Assembly: GCA_947579605.1 (NCBI GenBank)
Contig: OX388313.1
Span: forward strand, 30,259,214-30,323,213
Length of the DNA stretch: 64,000 nt
Source of the DNA: Athripsodes cinereus
Taxonomy: Eukaryota; Arthropoda; Insecta; Trichoptera; Leptoceridae
Reading direction: 5' to 3'
In this document: one piece after another, positions 13,418-26,462 of the stretch
Numbering within the stretch: position 1 is the first letter of the stretch
How the letters are laid out: the number at the start of each line of letters is the position of its first letter
The notes under the pieces: model-generated
Database searches by the model: none
The model's input: only the letters and a program-made list of their open reading frames with translations
Told to the model about the DNA's origin: nothing
Translations under genes and position numbers: made by a program

Positions 13418-14519
13418 TTATTATTATTACTATTATTTTGCATTTTAACTTTTGTACGCTATTTGTGCAATTGTGGCGTGTATGTATGTTTCTTGCGAAT
13501 GTGTGTCTGTGCGTGTGTAACTCGCACATTTATGAAAATTCAATCATACATACAGAATAATATGAACTAATTATTATTTTTATATGTATGCAATAAATAT
13601 ATTCATTTATTTTTATAATTTTATTATTGTATAATATACAAATATTATCAGCAGCACGCATACTTTTTAACAAATGAAAAAAAATATTTCAAAAATTTAC
13701 AACAATATTAATTAATTATTTATTTTAACGACTAGTAGGTAAAAATTATGACAAAGTAATTAATTAAAGGTATTTTTTCAAGAAAAAGTTTGTTTTAGAA
13801 TTGTCATTCACACTTTTAAGGATTATAATAATAAGGTTAAAAATCATGCAATATACATACAAGTTACGTCTCTGAGTTATAAAAAAATAAGACAAGCTAA
13901 ACTTGAGTAATTTTTTTTAATAACTTTTAAATTAAATTATACTTGTCGAAATTCAATTATTGTTCTTATAAAAAATATTCGATTAAATAATTCCTTTATT
14001 TTTTTTATCTTATTTTGATGTTCCTCTCGGGAATACAGCAGTGCAATAATATACTAAATAATTATTTCATCTAAATAATTTAACATTTCATTTTTGAAGA
14101 ACGTCCAAGAAAACGTTCAGTAAGTACCTACTACAATTCAACTCTTGTAACACGCTGTTATGCATTACTTTCTGCTTTTCATCAATCACTCGTCAAAATC
14201 TCATTCTGGCCAAGTTTCAGATTCCATGATGATCTATAGAGAGATAGCATATTATTTATCTATTTGTATAGATCAGCAGTTAAATGATCCAAGTGTGTAC
14301 TGTTGAGCAATAAATAGACAGCTAGATCCCTTTTCAAACTGTGATACTAATATTTACGAAGAAGTATTTTTTTTATTGATAAAGTTTTAAATTTGTATAT
14401 CGTTTAATATTTAATGCGTTTGTAATATTTTTAATTCGGCCAAGCTGGGATTCATTGACACCTATTCTGCATGTGTCAATTTTTTTTGGACACGAATAGA
14501 ATAACCTGCACGTTATAAC

Positions 14520-14565
14520 ATACAGTTGATCTGCTGGCTACCCCACTAGCGGGAAATTCGAGAAA
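14520..14565. repeat. Fold-back/MITE family end
   Basis: ATCTGCTGGCTACCCCACTA matches the inward-facing end of the fold-back family seen at 37224-37430 and 59030. Only one end is visible. Confidence 0.5.
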
Positions 14566-15956
14566 GGTAAAGATAGAAAGATATTCTTTTCTATGCACCA
14601 GCTCCAATCAAAGATTTACAATGCCCTTACAAGACGAAAGACGTCTCTCTTAGTCTCTTGATAATATTATAGTAGAAGAAAACATTAATTGTTTTTCTAA
14701 TTTCGTTATGGTATTCTACTACCTAAACACCGACACACTGAGATGTGATAAGTATCCGACCGGTATTCTACTAACGTATCATAGTTTGAAACGTAGAAAT
14801 GCAAGAGATGAACAGATCTTGGTCAAAATAATAAACATTTAAACTATATTAATCCAGAGTACCCATTGTACCCATTTAATGTGCGGCGAAGTTTTACGAA
14901 CCATAAAGTGCATAGTAGTAGTAAGATATTATAATATTATGATACTGTAGTTTGTTTATATTAGAATGTCTACGTGACTTCTATAATATAATCTAGGTTT
15001 TTCTATGGCCTATTTCATATTCAAGTATCAAGTAATGCATATCTTTTTTTTTAATATCATCTTTATATACCTGTCTTAAGACATTTCTTGCAACTGGATT
15101 AACTAGAGGATCTTGTGTTTATTTTGTAATCAGCAATAGAACGTTCTCTCTGTGTTAAAAAAAATATATTTCATTTGTGAATTTGACACAAACTTAATTT
15201 AAATTTATCTTGTTTTTACAAATATCCTATCTTTTGCGTGACTCGTGAAAACTTTCGCAGAAACGATATAGATGACTTTTTTTTATTTTATCTATCAATG
15301 GAGTGTAGATGTAGCTCAAAAGAGAAGGCAGAATTGCAAAAAAGTAGGACAATTTTCAAGGGAGGGCAGAACTCAAAATAGGAGAACGGTTGATCACTTT
15401 ATTAATTGGGAACTGTCCAGATCTCATTATGTGTTTGTTTAAACTTTTGTCTTCTGTTGTCAGTTTTCTATGAGTGTAATCTTGAAAATATTGATTGACT
15501 TGACCTATATTTTGTAAAACTCTATATTAATAATTCAACTTAACAATTTTTTTTAATATTACATTATTCTAAAAATATAAAATAGAAAAGAAAATTCAAA
15601 AAACAAAAATAAATATCATTAAAAAGAATCAAAGGAGAGTCTATATCCTGGCGATAAAGTCATTGTATGTTATGTTGAAAATATCGACATGAACATTTAA
15701 AGCATTAAATATTTTTTTTAGCCTTGCCGACAGGAGAATTTGGTATTATGTTTGTTCTGCTATCAGGGGGCTAAAAAAGTATATTATGCTGTCGAGAACG
15801 AATGTACGATTTATAAATATTTGATAAAAAAAAACTATAACAATGTTATAGAAAACTAGATTTGCAATATCGAAGCAACATTTAGGGAAACCTTTTTATT
15901 AATTTAAAGAAACCATTATCTAGTAAGTAGGTTAAAAGTGTAAAATATTGGATAAA

Positions 15957-15976
15957 GAGAGAGAGAGAGAGAGATA
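15957..15976. repeat. Short GA microsatellite
   Basis: A run of GA dinucleotides in AT-rich DNA. No associated gene feature. Confidence 0.9.
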
Positions 15977-16499
15977 TAATAGATTGTTATCGTTGTTTTG
16001 TACGTAAGTGGCTCGCCGCACTATTTGTGTACTACAATATAATAATAATATACATAAAATAAAATATTATTGAAGTATCTAAGTAAGTAAGTAATAGTGT
16101 GATTCACAAAAGGCATTGTACTCAGTTCACCTCTGGTTCTACTAAAATTATAATACATTACATTATATTATATATTATCTTAAGTATTGCTGCAGGTAGG
16201 TCATGTCTTATTGTAATGAGTATAGTAATATCTACTACTAGTACTGCTACTGCTAGTCAGCCAAGGTGATGATTTGTTCCTTTGGCGCCGTTTTACAATC
16301 CTTCCTGGCGTCTCAAGGGTGCTAGTGAAATGGGCAGCTTTTATTTAGCTTCTAAAACTGTTGATATTTGCTCACCTGCATTTTTAATGAAATATTTTGT
16401 TTGTTTAATAATTTAATGTAGGTACTCATAGTATCGAATAATTTATTTGTTTGTTCCCAAAATCACTCAAAAACGGGTGGATAACCAATAAAAAACTGG

Positions 16500-16690
16500 T
16501 GATGCTACCCTGGCCCCACAGATTGGCAGACAGCTTATTCCACTTTACATAACCTGCAACGCCGAAAGCCCTGTCATGTAATTGTATAGTCTTGTATCTG
16601 CTGGGCTATCTCAGCTTATCAATGAACTTTGGGGATGATCGAAGCGCTCTGCGAGAAGCAGGATCCTGGACGATAAGTTCGGAAATGCAT
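16500..16690. mobile_element. Possible LINE-derived remnant
   Basis: A GC-richer block. Its reverse strand includes a phrase DRAFGVAGYVKWNKL, resembling the DRAFSVAGPRCWNKLP tail of the LINE fragment at 19621. The rest does not read through and is full of stops. Weak call. Confidence 0.3.
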
Positions 16691-17102
16691 AGCGTAGAAT
16701 AGATCTATATTAAAATATAAGGCAATCATACGTTGAATAAATCATTCTAATGATCTTTAAATGATTTCATTTACAAATAATAATTCATCAAAATGTTTTA
16801 CTTACGTAGAATCGTATAAACAGTTCCATCGGGCATTGCAAGTTACAAGTAGATTAAATTAAATTAGTTTTATAATATTATTTACAATAAGCGTCGTTTA
16901 TCGTCTTGTTTACTTGTTCTCATTTTGTTTTCAGGAAATCTATTTCAAATACAGCTGAAATTATTGTAACATGGTTTCTTGTATCAAATTCCTTTCGATT
17001 ACTACATCATTATTGAGTAAATAAATCCGATTTCTTATATTTTCCGTACAAACGGAGTGATTTCACACACATTGCATAATTTAAATTGTAAAACTAAGAA
17101 GA

Positions 17103-17160
17103 CATTCAGGATGGGCGGCATGATTAATCGCTGAATTGTAGATGTAGATGAAAATACAAT
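17103..17160. repeat. TTCAGGATGGGTG dispersed repeat, copy 2
   Basis: ATTCAGGATGGGCGGCATGA followed by GCTGAATTGTAGATGTA; same arrangement as the copies at 12884 and 18358. Confidence 0.5.
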
Positions 17161-18357
17161 ATTTAATGAGAAATCAATGTTAAATTTTAATTTATCAATC
17201 TAATTAGAAGTAAAAAAACGTTTGCTTTTATTTAATTATATATTTTTTATTTTTTTGCATGTCATCATTATAAAACAGTTATTACGAAATAACATAAAAT
17301 TCAAAATATTAAGATGATATGCATTAGCGAGATTATCAATTTGTAGTGATTTCTTCCATCTAACCACGTCACATTAACACATATTGAATTAAAATAAGTA
17401 TGTATATCCACAAATAATATAAATATATAAGTTTAAGAAGTCTATTGTTTTAGAAGCCTAACCCTACAAGGGCTGTTCGGCCATCGGAAGAAAAAAGCCT
17501 TAATTTAACACACTATATGTAAGGGAAAGAGTTAAATTAATATGTTGAGTTGTTTTGTAGAAAATTGGATAAAAAAATAGGTAAAGTGTTATGTACTTTA
17601 TTTCAATAATTTAAAACTTTAAAAATATTAGTAAATTTAATCGACCCATGTTTTGATTTTTCTAACATATTTTGTCGTAGACCGTCATAATAAACCCTTG
17701 TATTATTATCACTAGAATCTATCAAATTATGTCGATATTTTTACATAATTATATATTGATTTTAATTAAGAATTGTTTTTTATTATTAGCTATTTTATTG
17801 ATTTATAAGAGTGTACAATATATTTTATAAGGTTAATAAACTCAATTACTATTATAGGTTTTCTCTTTTGCCATGGGGCGTTCGTTCTCATGGCCAATCG
17901 TCTTCTTACCAAACCATTTGTTACTCAATAGGTAATGTTTAGATACTTTCTAACTTTCATATATAATAATAAAAATGAAATATTTCGAAATGCTGTTTCG
18001 TATTAATTATAAGAAAAAATACATTAATTTTAGTATATTAACGCATAAATTTATAATGAAAACATCGCGAATGGTAACAATTTTCTTAGCCGATTAAGTT
18101 TTCAGAATATTCAATATAATATTTAGGCTAAAAAAGCTCTGCTTTTTATTATTATCTCTTTCACAGTGCACCACTCTTTTGTTGGTCATACTCACTGTCT
18201 TGAGATAACAATATTTGAATTTTGGAAATTCTATCAAGAATCGCTTTATACCGTCATTACCAAAGTTTGTTTTTCTTTTTCACACAAGTAAGACAACCAA
18301 TGTACTAATTACAGTAATAAACATCCTGTTCAACCTTTTCCTGCTAATAAACACAAG

Positions 18358-18440
18358 GCATTCAGGATGGGTGTCACACTTACTTCATTTCTGAATTAAA
18401 TGTACACGAACAGGTGTTTCTTTTCAGAAAATATTTAAAT
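18358..18440. repeat. TTCAGGATGGGTG dispersed repeat, copy 3
   Basis: ATTCAGGATGGGTGTCACAC followed by TTCTGAATTAAATGTACACG; best-preserved copy of this unclassified dispersed repeat. Confidence 0.55.
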
Positions 18441-19559
18441 TCAGTATTGAAAATATCCTTTTTAACTGTTGTAGGTTGTTGTACTGGTTTGAACTGTCAT
18501 CCTCAGTTCACGATCAAGCGAACATAATAAAAACAACAACATATTGCATGTATGTAATTGAACAACGCAACGGTTTGCATTTGCGCAATATCCGCTATGT
18601 ATCCAGAGAACAGATATTACAAGGAGGTTTCATACCATTATTATTATTATTATTATTATTATATCATGAACTGTATGTGAATGACCTCTTGTCTAGTGCC
18701 CAGTTAGTTCGTTAACTTAACTTACATACATGCCTACATAATATAACAGCAGTACCTACAGAATAATACATAATACCTATGTATCGATACTATAGTCAAT
18801 TTACTCCTTTGCATATCATGTCTTTTCCATATATGTGACGCATACTGGAATGTCCATAGTACATTCTTCTAACACACCTCGATACTGTTATTGCTCACCA
18901 TATATATTTATTATATTATGATAAACACTTCCTGGTAATCTTATGACGTCCTGATACTTTTTTGTTTGTCAATACCGTTAATTGAGATAACCAGCGAAGA
19001 TAATACGATTAAATTTTAATACTATTTAAGTTTTAGACATATTTCAAGATTAATTAATTAAAAAAATGTCGTTTATAAAATCTGCAAAAAAAAATTTTAC
19101 TTATTAAAAAATTGATCTTCTTAGCGTGATTATTAAAAGTTCTTAAATTAAATAAATTGCTTTACTAATGAGGATTTGTATGTTTTTTCTGCAACATTAT
19201 AATAACAAAGGTTCATTCACATTTGAACGAGGAAAATTTTATTAAAAAGAATAAGTTAATCCCCGTTTACACCTGATACTATTAATGCTTCTATTAAAGT
19301 ACGTACAGAATGACATAGTTACGTGTATAACGTACGTATTAAAATATGTACTTTGCATTAAATTAAATCTCATTCTAAACTGTTATATTTATATACGTAT
19401 TTAAATATCTAAATAATCTCCTTTTTTCATATTCTAATAGGACGATAATTTATTGTTTCTGTTTAAAAACATCGGTAAAAAAAAACCAACAAACAGGTAC
19501 CTACCTACTTAGTACAACTTAATTCCAACGCGAGAAAACAACAATATATATATATATGG

Positions 19560-19830
19560 ACAATTTGTAAAGCGCCGTTTACTCATAACATGACCTCAAG
19601 GGCGCCGTTTATCGTATCCATCACCCGAAACTTCCAGCAAAATGGTGTGTCTTCAGTCCTCTTTTAAAACTCTCTCCATTCACCTCCTCTCGCAGACACA
19701 GAGGCAGCTTGTTCCAACATCTGGGACCCGCAACACTAAACGCTCTATCTCCAAAGCCTGTTTTGCGAGATCGAGATGGCTCAACAAGTCTGCATTTTGC
19801 CTCACCCTGTGCTGAGCGAAGCATGAGCCA
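19560..19830 (-). mobile_element. LINE remnant, RT C-terminal end
   Basis: Reverse-strand frame containing CRLVEPSRSRKTGFGDRAFS, VAGPRCWNKLPLCLRE and SFKRGLKTHHF. This is the classic tail (DRAFSVAGPR.WN.LP......F...LKTHLF) of CR1/L2-like non-LTR retrotransposons. The frame starts at 19824 and ends at 19621. The flank to 19560 looks like 3' untranslated element sequence. 5'-truncated, no catalytic core. Confidence 0.8.
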
Positions 19831-22082
19831 TAATAGTTGAATTCAGAATTCAGAGTAGGTATCGAACGTTTATAAAATTTGTTCGAAATTTCAAATTAGG
19901 TAATTATTACCTAATGTGTTAATATTGGAATGTTCTAATTAACCAATAACGGCATTAGTAGATAGGTGCATGCATTTGTTTTTAGAACGTGATTTGAAAT
20001 ACAGACCATAAACAAACGCATCCTGTTAAGAAACAACAACAAAAACAACGAAAAAAAAATTGATACGCGTTCCATTTTCAAATTTCGAAACATACCTAGT
20101 TGGTATTCGAATACATTTTGTTACACAACCACAAACTATGTACATTAACTGAGAATCGAGAAAATAACGTAAACACCATCGCTGTACATAAATAACAGTT
20201 GAATGTTTTTTATCAGTTATCGAACGCAACGTGACTTATCTATACACAACATCTCCCATAAACGGGGCAGCCAGCCACTTAAGACATTCAGGATGGAGAG
20301 AATAAAAAGAAACCAGCTTTTTCCATTCAGAGCCTCTTTATCCCAACATAATTTGAATGTTTTAGTGCTATTTTTATATATATATATTTATAGACTGTTG
20401 TATTATTGATTTGTCATACATATGTATTAAACCTATTGTAAAAGGCAAATTGCCGTTTATTGATCAAATAAATAAATAAAAAAAAAAATAATCACTTTTA
20501 ATCACGGAATTCATAGCGTTCTGATGTCAGTTTATTGTGAAAAACAGCAGGACATTGAGACTGTCCGAACCTTGAGGACGAAAGAAAAAAAAATGGTCAA
20601 CAATTTTCATTGGTAAACATGACTTGCTAGGACAATCCACCCACCCATAATTCTGGACAGATAATACGAGTAGGTACTACAGATCTTTTTTGCTGATTGC
20701 ATTATTTTAACTATCTGCACGGACTGACATACTAACTCATTTGTTGTTTATTTTTGTTATTGTCTGACAAGATAAGTTTATTGTTTCTCTGCCACAACAC
20801 GGCCTTATGGTTAGTATGGCTGTCATATTCTTATGCATATTTTAATGTATTTTGTTTGTGTATTTATGTAACTGTGAACAATATTGTTTCAATAAAGAAT
20901 TATATTGGTGCACAGTATAATTCGCTACCGCTCTAATCACCTAACAATTATTTATATGGGTATGTTTAAATGCAATTTTTGTACGTATATTTATCATCAG
21001 TATATATTTGAAAATATATATTATGATATCTCGACTGAAATATATTATCCTTGCAATATATTGTATATTATTATTAAATGCATTACATAACGCAACTGTT
21101 TGGACCTAGTGTTCTAGTTATAGTATAGTGAACTCGTGCAGTTCGATGCACCCCGTCTTCTAAATACTAATAATGCATAATAATTATTATTGTAGCATTT
21201 ATTTATTATTATTCGATAATAATAAATTCAGCTCTTCATTTGTTTCTAGATAATGATATTATACAATTGCGTGCAAACTTACCTATTATTATTATTAGTA
21301 TATATTTATAATATAAATTGTAATTTATTATATATCTAAATAGAATAGTAATTTATTAGTGTTCTAAAGAGGTCTTTGTGCTCAGCATATCGGTTATTTG
21401 GAATGCATTTTTATTAATTATTATTGCAATAATAACAATAATTAGGTAGGTATCTATTTATTTATACATAGAAAAATTATCGATTTTTTATTTATTTAAA
21501 ATCACGTTATTGAATATTTAATTAGTACCTAATGTATTTTTTTTTATATACTTAATTAGCAATATTAATGAACTCTCGACTGCTTGAGTTCAATCACCCA
21601 GCAGTGGCATTGCATTTTGTAAGATATTTGCATACTTATGTAGGTTTAATGCAATATTTGAAAATATAGCATCTCTGACTCAGGGTGTACCTAATACTTA
21701 ATAGGTTATATATATTTTATTTATTTAGTTCAAAAAACATTGAATCATTTTTGGTTCAAATGTAAAACAATTTTTCTGGCTTAGGATAAGGCATACCACC
21801 CATTATGAGCGTTATTTTTTAATATTGTGCGATATACATAGTTTATTTTTTAGTTTAAAATGTTAGGTCATACAATGGTCATATAATATAATACATTGCT
21901 TTGTACCTGGAATAATGAGTTCAGTACAGATCGTTCAACTTGCACAATATTTCAACAGCTATTAACAATGATCTTTTGCTTTACATCTTATTATCTCAGT
22001 AAGGAAAAAACAATGAATTAAAAAATAAATATATATATTTATTAATTCACGTGTTTTATGAGTATATAATATATATATATTA

Positions 22083-22756
22083 TCGGTGGATTCATGAGAT
22101 CTCCTATGTGCATTTGTCAAGATTTTACAGGGGATTAAAAAAACTGTTTTACTGAGTTACATTTTCTATATTATTTCACGACACAAGCTTTTAGTAGCTT
22201 ACTGTGAAAGGTGTATAAGGTTGTATTTGGGTTTATAACAAAAACCCAGATATATCTTTTTTAAAAAATAAAAAATACTGACAATAAGACTGGATTCTTG
22301 ATTCGAATTGATGGTTGTTGATTCTTACAAGGATCATTACAGCTGAAAGCTAATACGATTCCATAAGAAAACTAACAATATCCAAACAACAACACAACTA
22401 CAATATACCTTAAATTTTCCCGACAATCTCCGCATTCGTCACACCAAAGATATCAATGATAATATTATGTCTGACTCATTATGTGGAAGGTATCTTAGAA
22501 ATTCTATAGTGTCTTGAATATCTAGCCATGAATCAAACATTTCACACAATCATTTTTAAGTACGTGCGAATTTTCACTAATTACCCAATAAAATGCAGCA
22601 CATCAGAGGTTTAAATCCTCTCAAAAACTTGTACATCTCAACGTATAGATTATTTCATCGGTAGGCGTGGCTCGATGAGACGAATAATTCGGTATCAATA
22701 CCTCATTTTTTGAAAAAAATTAAAACTGCACATAGGAGATTTCGTAAATCCACCGA
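22083..22756. mobile_element. DNA-transposon-like element with 30-bp TIRs, interrupted by a SINE
   Basis: Termini at 22083-22112 and 22727-22756 are inverted repeats agreeing at 27 of 30 positions (outer TCGGTGGATT, inner ATCTCCTATGTGCA). The interior has no transposase frame. A 5'-truncated family-1 SINE sits inside at 22176-22276. I could not find a clear target duplication, so the exact ends may be slightly off: related solo ends at 60102 (AATCCACCGATGACAT) extend a few bases further, and one at 24832 is shorter. Confidence 0.6.
22176..22276 (+). mobile_element. 5'-truncated SINE (family 1)
   Basis: Contains CACGACACAAGCTTTTAGTA and CTTACTGTGAAAGGTGTATA through the AAACCCAGATATATCTTTTT tail. 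The tRNA-like head is missing. Nested in the TIR element at 22083-22756, so it inserted later. Confidence 0.75.
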
Positions 22757-22889
22757 CGACATTAAGTCCTTTTATTGCTTAACAAGCGTATGTAACCCGG
22801 CATCGCTCGGGTTTAATTAAATAGAAAACCTTACAAATACATGGGTTAAAACAACAAAATCTTATTGAAAAAAAAAACGGAGTAAGCAC

Positions 22890-23945
22890 TTACGTGGATA
22901 AAAGAAGTAAAAAGCTCTTCCCAATGAGAAAACTTAATTTTTGACTCCCTACATGCCCATAGCTTCGTAACAATAAATAGGTAGTTACCTACATCATAAA
23001 AAGCATTGCAAATCTCTAAATGAAAAATCTTGAAGTTTGATACCTCACATGCCCATATTTAGTTAAAAAAAAATAGGTAGGTACCTACATCGAAAAAAGT
23101 GCTGAAAAACTCTTCCCAATGAAAAATCATGAAGTTTGATACCTCACATGCTCATACTTAGGTAAAAAAAATAGGTAGGTACCTACATCGAAAAAAGTGC
23201 TGAAAAACTCTTCCCAATGAAAAATCATGAAGTTTGATACCTCACATGCTCATACTTAGGTAAAAAAAATAGGTAGGTACCTACATCGAAAAAAGTGCTG
23301 AAAAACTCTTCCCAATGAAAAATCATGAAGTTTGATACCTCACATGCCCATACTTAGGTAAAAAAAATAGGTAGGTACCTACATCGAAAAAAGTGCTGAA
23401 AAACTCTTCCCAATGAAAAATCATGAAGTTTGATACCTCACATGCCCATACTTAGATAAAAAAAATAGGTAGGTACCTACATCGAAAAAAGTGCTGAAAA
23501 ACTCTTCCCAATGAAAAATCATGAAGTTTGATACCTCACATGCCCATATTTAGTTAAAAAAAATAGGTAGGTGCCAACATCGAAAAAAGTGCTAAAAACC
23601 TCTTCCCATTGAAAAATCTTGAAGTTTGACACCTCAGATGTTCACATTTATGTAAAAAAATAATAAGTAGGCACCTACATGGAAAAAAAAGTACTAACAA
23701 CCTCGTCCCGATGAAAAAGCTTGAAGTTAAGAAATTCCACATATTGGTAGGTACCTACATGGAAAAAGTGCTAAAAACCTCATCCAAATGAAAAATATGT
23801 GAGCTCGACACCTCGAAAGCTCATATTTTATTTAGAAAAATAGGCGGGTACCTACGTGCAAAAACTACTAAAAACCTCATCTTAATGTAAAAACTCGAAG
23901 ATTGTCATCCCAAATTTCTATAAGAAAAAAAGGGTAAACATCCCT
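22890..23945. repeat. 98-bp tandem repeat array, about ten units
   Basis: Anchoring on TACCTCACATG, unit starts are 23041, 23140, 23238, 23336, 23434, 23532 and 23630, a period of 98 (once 99). More diverged units lie before (from about 22943) and after (about 23806 and 23903), and one is shortened near 23728. The middle units are almost identical; the outer ones are decayed. Each unit has the 12-bp palindrome GTAGGTACCTAC. A single diverged unit in opposite orientation lies at 63594-63700. No spacer-like alternation. Confidence 0.95.
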
Positions 23946-24699
23946 TTTCCTGAAAAAAATTGTAGTCATCATAAAATATTATAATTGTCCACATTCGAAT
24001 TTGTATTTTTGGTTTGCAGTGCATAAATGGGTATTTGCTATGAAATTAAAAAAAGTCAAGAATAAATTGTCATATAAGTATTTACTCTTTATTCCCAAAA
24101 AACCTTAAAAATGGATTATCTGCATCCTTCAATATTTCAGAATATTTTACTATCAAATATTTCATAATTTATGTAAAAAATATTAGGTGAAAATAAATAG
24201 GTTCCCACTCATTGAAAATCATTTAACATTGTTTATGGATTTTATAGGTAAAACTATTATTATTCTACAGTATAGTTTTCTATGGTTTCATAATGTCTTC
24301 CATTATGAAAATAGCCCAATATGTCAAAAATATGCAATTTTTATTCACGTAATTCAAGAGCTTTTCTCATAAGCAAACACGATATTTTATTACGAAAATA
24401 AACCCTAAATATTTAGTTTCAGAATTGTTGTATTTATTGTTACATCCATTTTGATATTAATTCAATACAATGAAAAATGTTTGACTGTGAATATTGCTAT
24501 TTACTAAATCTTGCATTAATTTTACATACATTTTGTTGCTAATTTTGTGACATGGTCGCATTAAAATTAAAATATCTTTATCAATACGTAAGATATTTAA
24601 AATGTTTTTAGCCTTAAACCTGCCCAGAAGATGAGACCTTGTATAGAGTGTATTATTTTACTTCGGTCTTTCCTAATTTCTGAGTCCATTAAGGACATA

Positions 24700-24740
24700 C
24701 GTACATACATACATACATACATACATACATACATACGAAC
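24700..24740. repeat. ACAT/ATAC microsatellite
   Basis: Tetranucleotide run of CATA repeats in intronic AT-rich DNA. The reading frame across it is an artefact. Confidence 0.9.
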
Positions 24741-25353
24741 GGACTCAAATATTTATGTGTGGATTTTGTTATTTTTTTGCATACACAAGTGCAGTTTTAC
24801 GTATTTATATAAATCTTAGTTGTTGTTCAATAGCGGTGGATTATTATTCACAAAACTGATCTATTTGATGCAATATAATGACACCATTACAAGAAATTAG
24901 AAACTAAATACCATTTAAAGTGTATTGCTCTCTAAAACAAATCTATTTATAAATAAAAATACATAGATAACAGATTTCTAAATTTAATATATCAGTGTGT
25001 TGAGCAAATAGGACATTTTGAACTAGGAAAATAAATTAAAATATTTATAGACTTTTTTTATAAGGTTAGTTCGAAGAAATTATGTGTTTGGTGTAACAAA
25101 AGCCATAACATCTCAAGGGATATTCTGTGATATGATAATAAAAAAAACTTAAATTTTCATTGTTTTTTTTTGCATTTATTTTATTTGAGTAAATACCAAA
25201 TTTTGACGAAGAATAAAGATAAACAATATTTGTGTATATGAAATTTATTAAAATAATTATGCAACTCAATGAATTTCTCTGAACTTAAGAAAATATATGC
25301 AAAAATTAATATATGTCACATTATTACTTCAGCATCCAAACGAATTTGGTTAA

Positions 25354-25592
25354 GGTTTTTATGGCACTAAACAGCCAAAAAGAGCACTGTTCTTCCGTCC
25401 GCAGGGGTTCCGTAGGCCCGGGCGCCCCTCTTTCACAATACACCGTTCCTACGACAACGATATCAGAGCGCAAGGAATGTCGTGGGAGGAGGTGACGCAA
25501 TTGGCACAGAGACGCTCTGAATGGAGGAGGCTGGTTTCTGCCCTGTGCTCCCGAGAGGAGCGTTGAGGGCGATGATGATGATGATGATGAAA
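25354..25592 (+). mobile_element. LINE 3' end with intact RT tail and GAT tail repeat
   Basis: Open from 25354 to the TGA at 25564. The product reads FFRPQGFRRPGRPSFTIHRS, DNDIRAQGMSWEEVTQLAQR and RSEWRRLVSALCSREER. The W..V..LA..R..WR.LV.ALC pattern is the C-terminus of an RTE/BovB-like retrotransposon. It is followed by a GATGATGAT microsatellite typical of their 3' ends. The frame is undamaged over 70 codons, so this is one of the youngest LINE pieces here, but the 5' part is lost. A short related piece is at 12629. Confidence 0.8.
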
Positions 25593-26364
25593 CAGCTCAA
25601 ATATACTTTATTTGCTTTTTAATATTTCGAGACAAATATTTATTAAAAATTGACATTCTTTTCTGAATTTCAAAACTCTTTGTAAGTAGAGTGTCTGGCA
25701 TTACTGTAGAAAACAAAAAAAAATATTCAAACTGTTTTTCGATTCGAATTCGAGAAGGGTCGAACAATGACAGTATTCTCTGTATGTTTGTTGTTTGTTC
25801 CTGTGTTATCGAGCTTAAGGAAAAAAGTAAAAAAAAAAAAAATTTTCTTTCTTAGTAATAGGGTACCATAACATTGTGCAGATGAGTAAAAGTGCATAAT
25901 TATGCAATATGTAATAATAATTTCTCGTTACATTTCACTTGATAAATTACACGCATTTAATGTTTAAATAGTAAAAGAAAACTACAAACCTACATAAGTA
26001 TTAATTTAGTAGGTATTGCTATCAAGCCATAAAAAATACGCATGAATGAATGAATGTGCATGTTCTCTTCATAATAAATCTTTTAAAAATCGAATGCAAC
26101 GAACGATGTGCAAGTCATGATAGTGTTTACATGTATTAGTGGAAAACTAATACAGATTAAAAAATAATAATACATGCATGCATGCATACAAAAATAATAA
26201 CACCATTAGGTATGCATTATTATATTTGAATGTAGGTATCTGTACGTTGCTGCGGGTGCATACTTTCATAATATTAATATTATACACCTCTTAGTTGTTA
26301 TGTATACCTAATACATACGTTAGCCTGCGTAGTATTAGTAGTAGTAGTGTAGCAGTAGTACAGT

Positions 26365-26462
26365 GATGTTGTTGCGCAACGCGAAACGGACGGCCATTAT
26401 TGTTGTCTTTGTCGGTCGTTGACTCGCGGAGTTCACCGACCGATTAAACGACGGGGATATTA
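26365..26462. promoter_or_regulatory. GC-rich non-coding island with C/EBP-type palindrome
   Basis: A short GC-rich island in AT-rich DNA with no open frame. It contains TTGCGCAA (26372-26379), the ideal bZIP/C-EBP palindrome, then CGGCCATTAT, a Pho/YY1-type GCCAT context, and AGTTCACCGACC, a poor IR1-like sequence. I call it a candidate enhancer only because it is GC-rich and motif-dense, about 3 kb before the E75B promoter. Confidence 0.25.

Noticed and set aside
21587..21599. Single IR1-like site AGTTCAATCACCC
   Set aside because: One mismatch, isolated in AT-rich DNA; about what chance predicts over 64 kb.
22890..23945. Regular array that could be read as CRISPR-like
   Set aside because: Units are directly abutting 98-bp copies with no unique spacers, in a eukaryotic intron. 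It is a tandem satellite.
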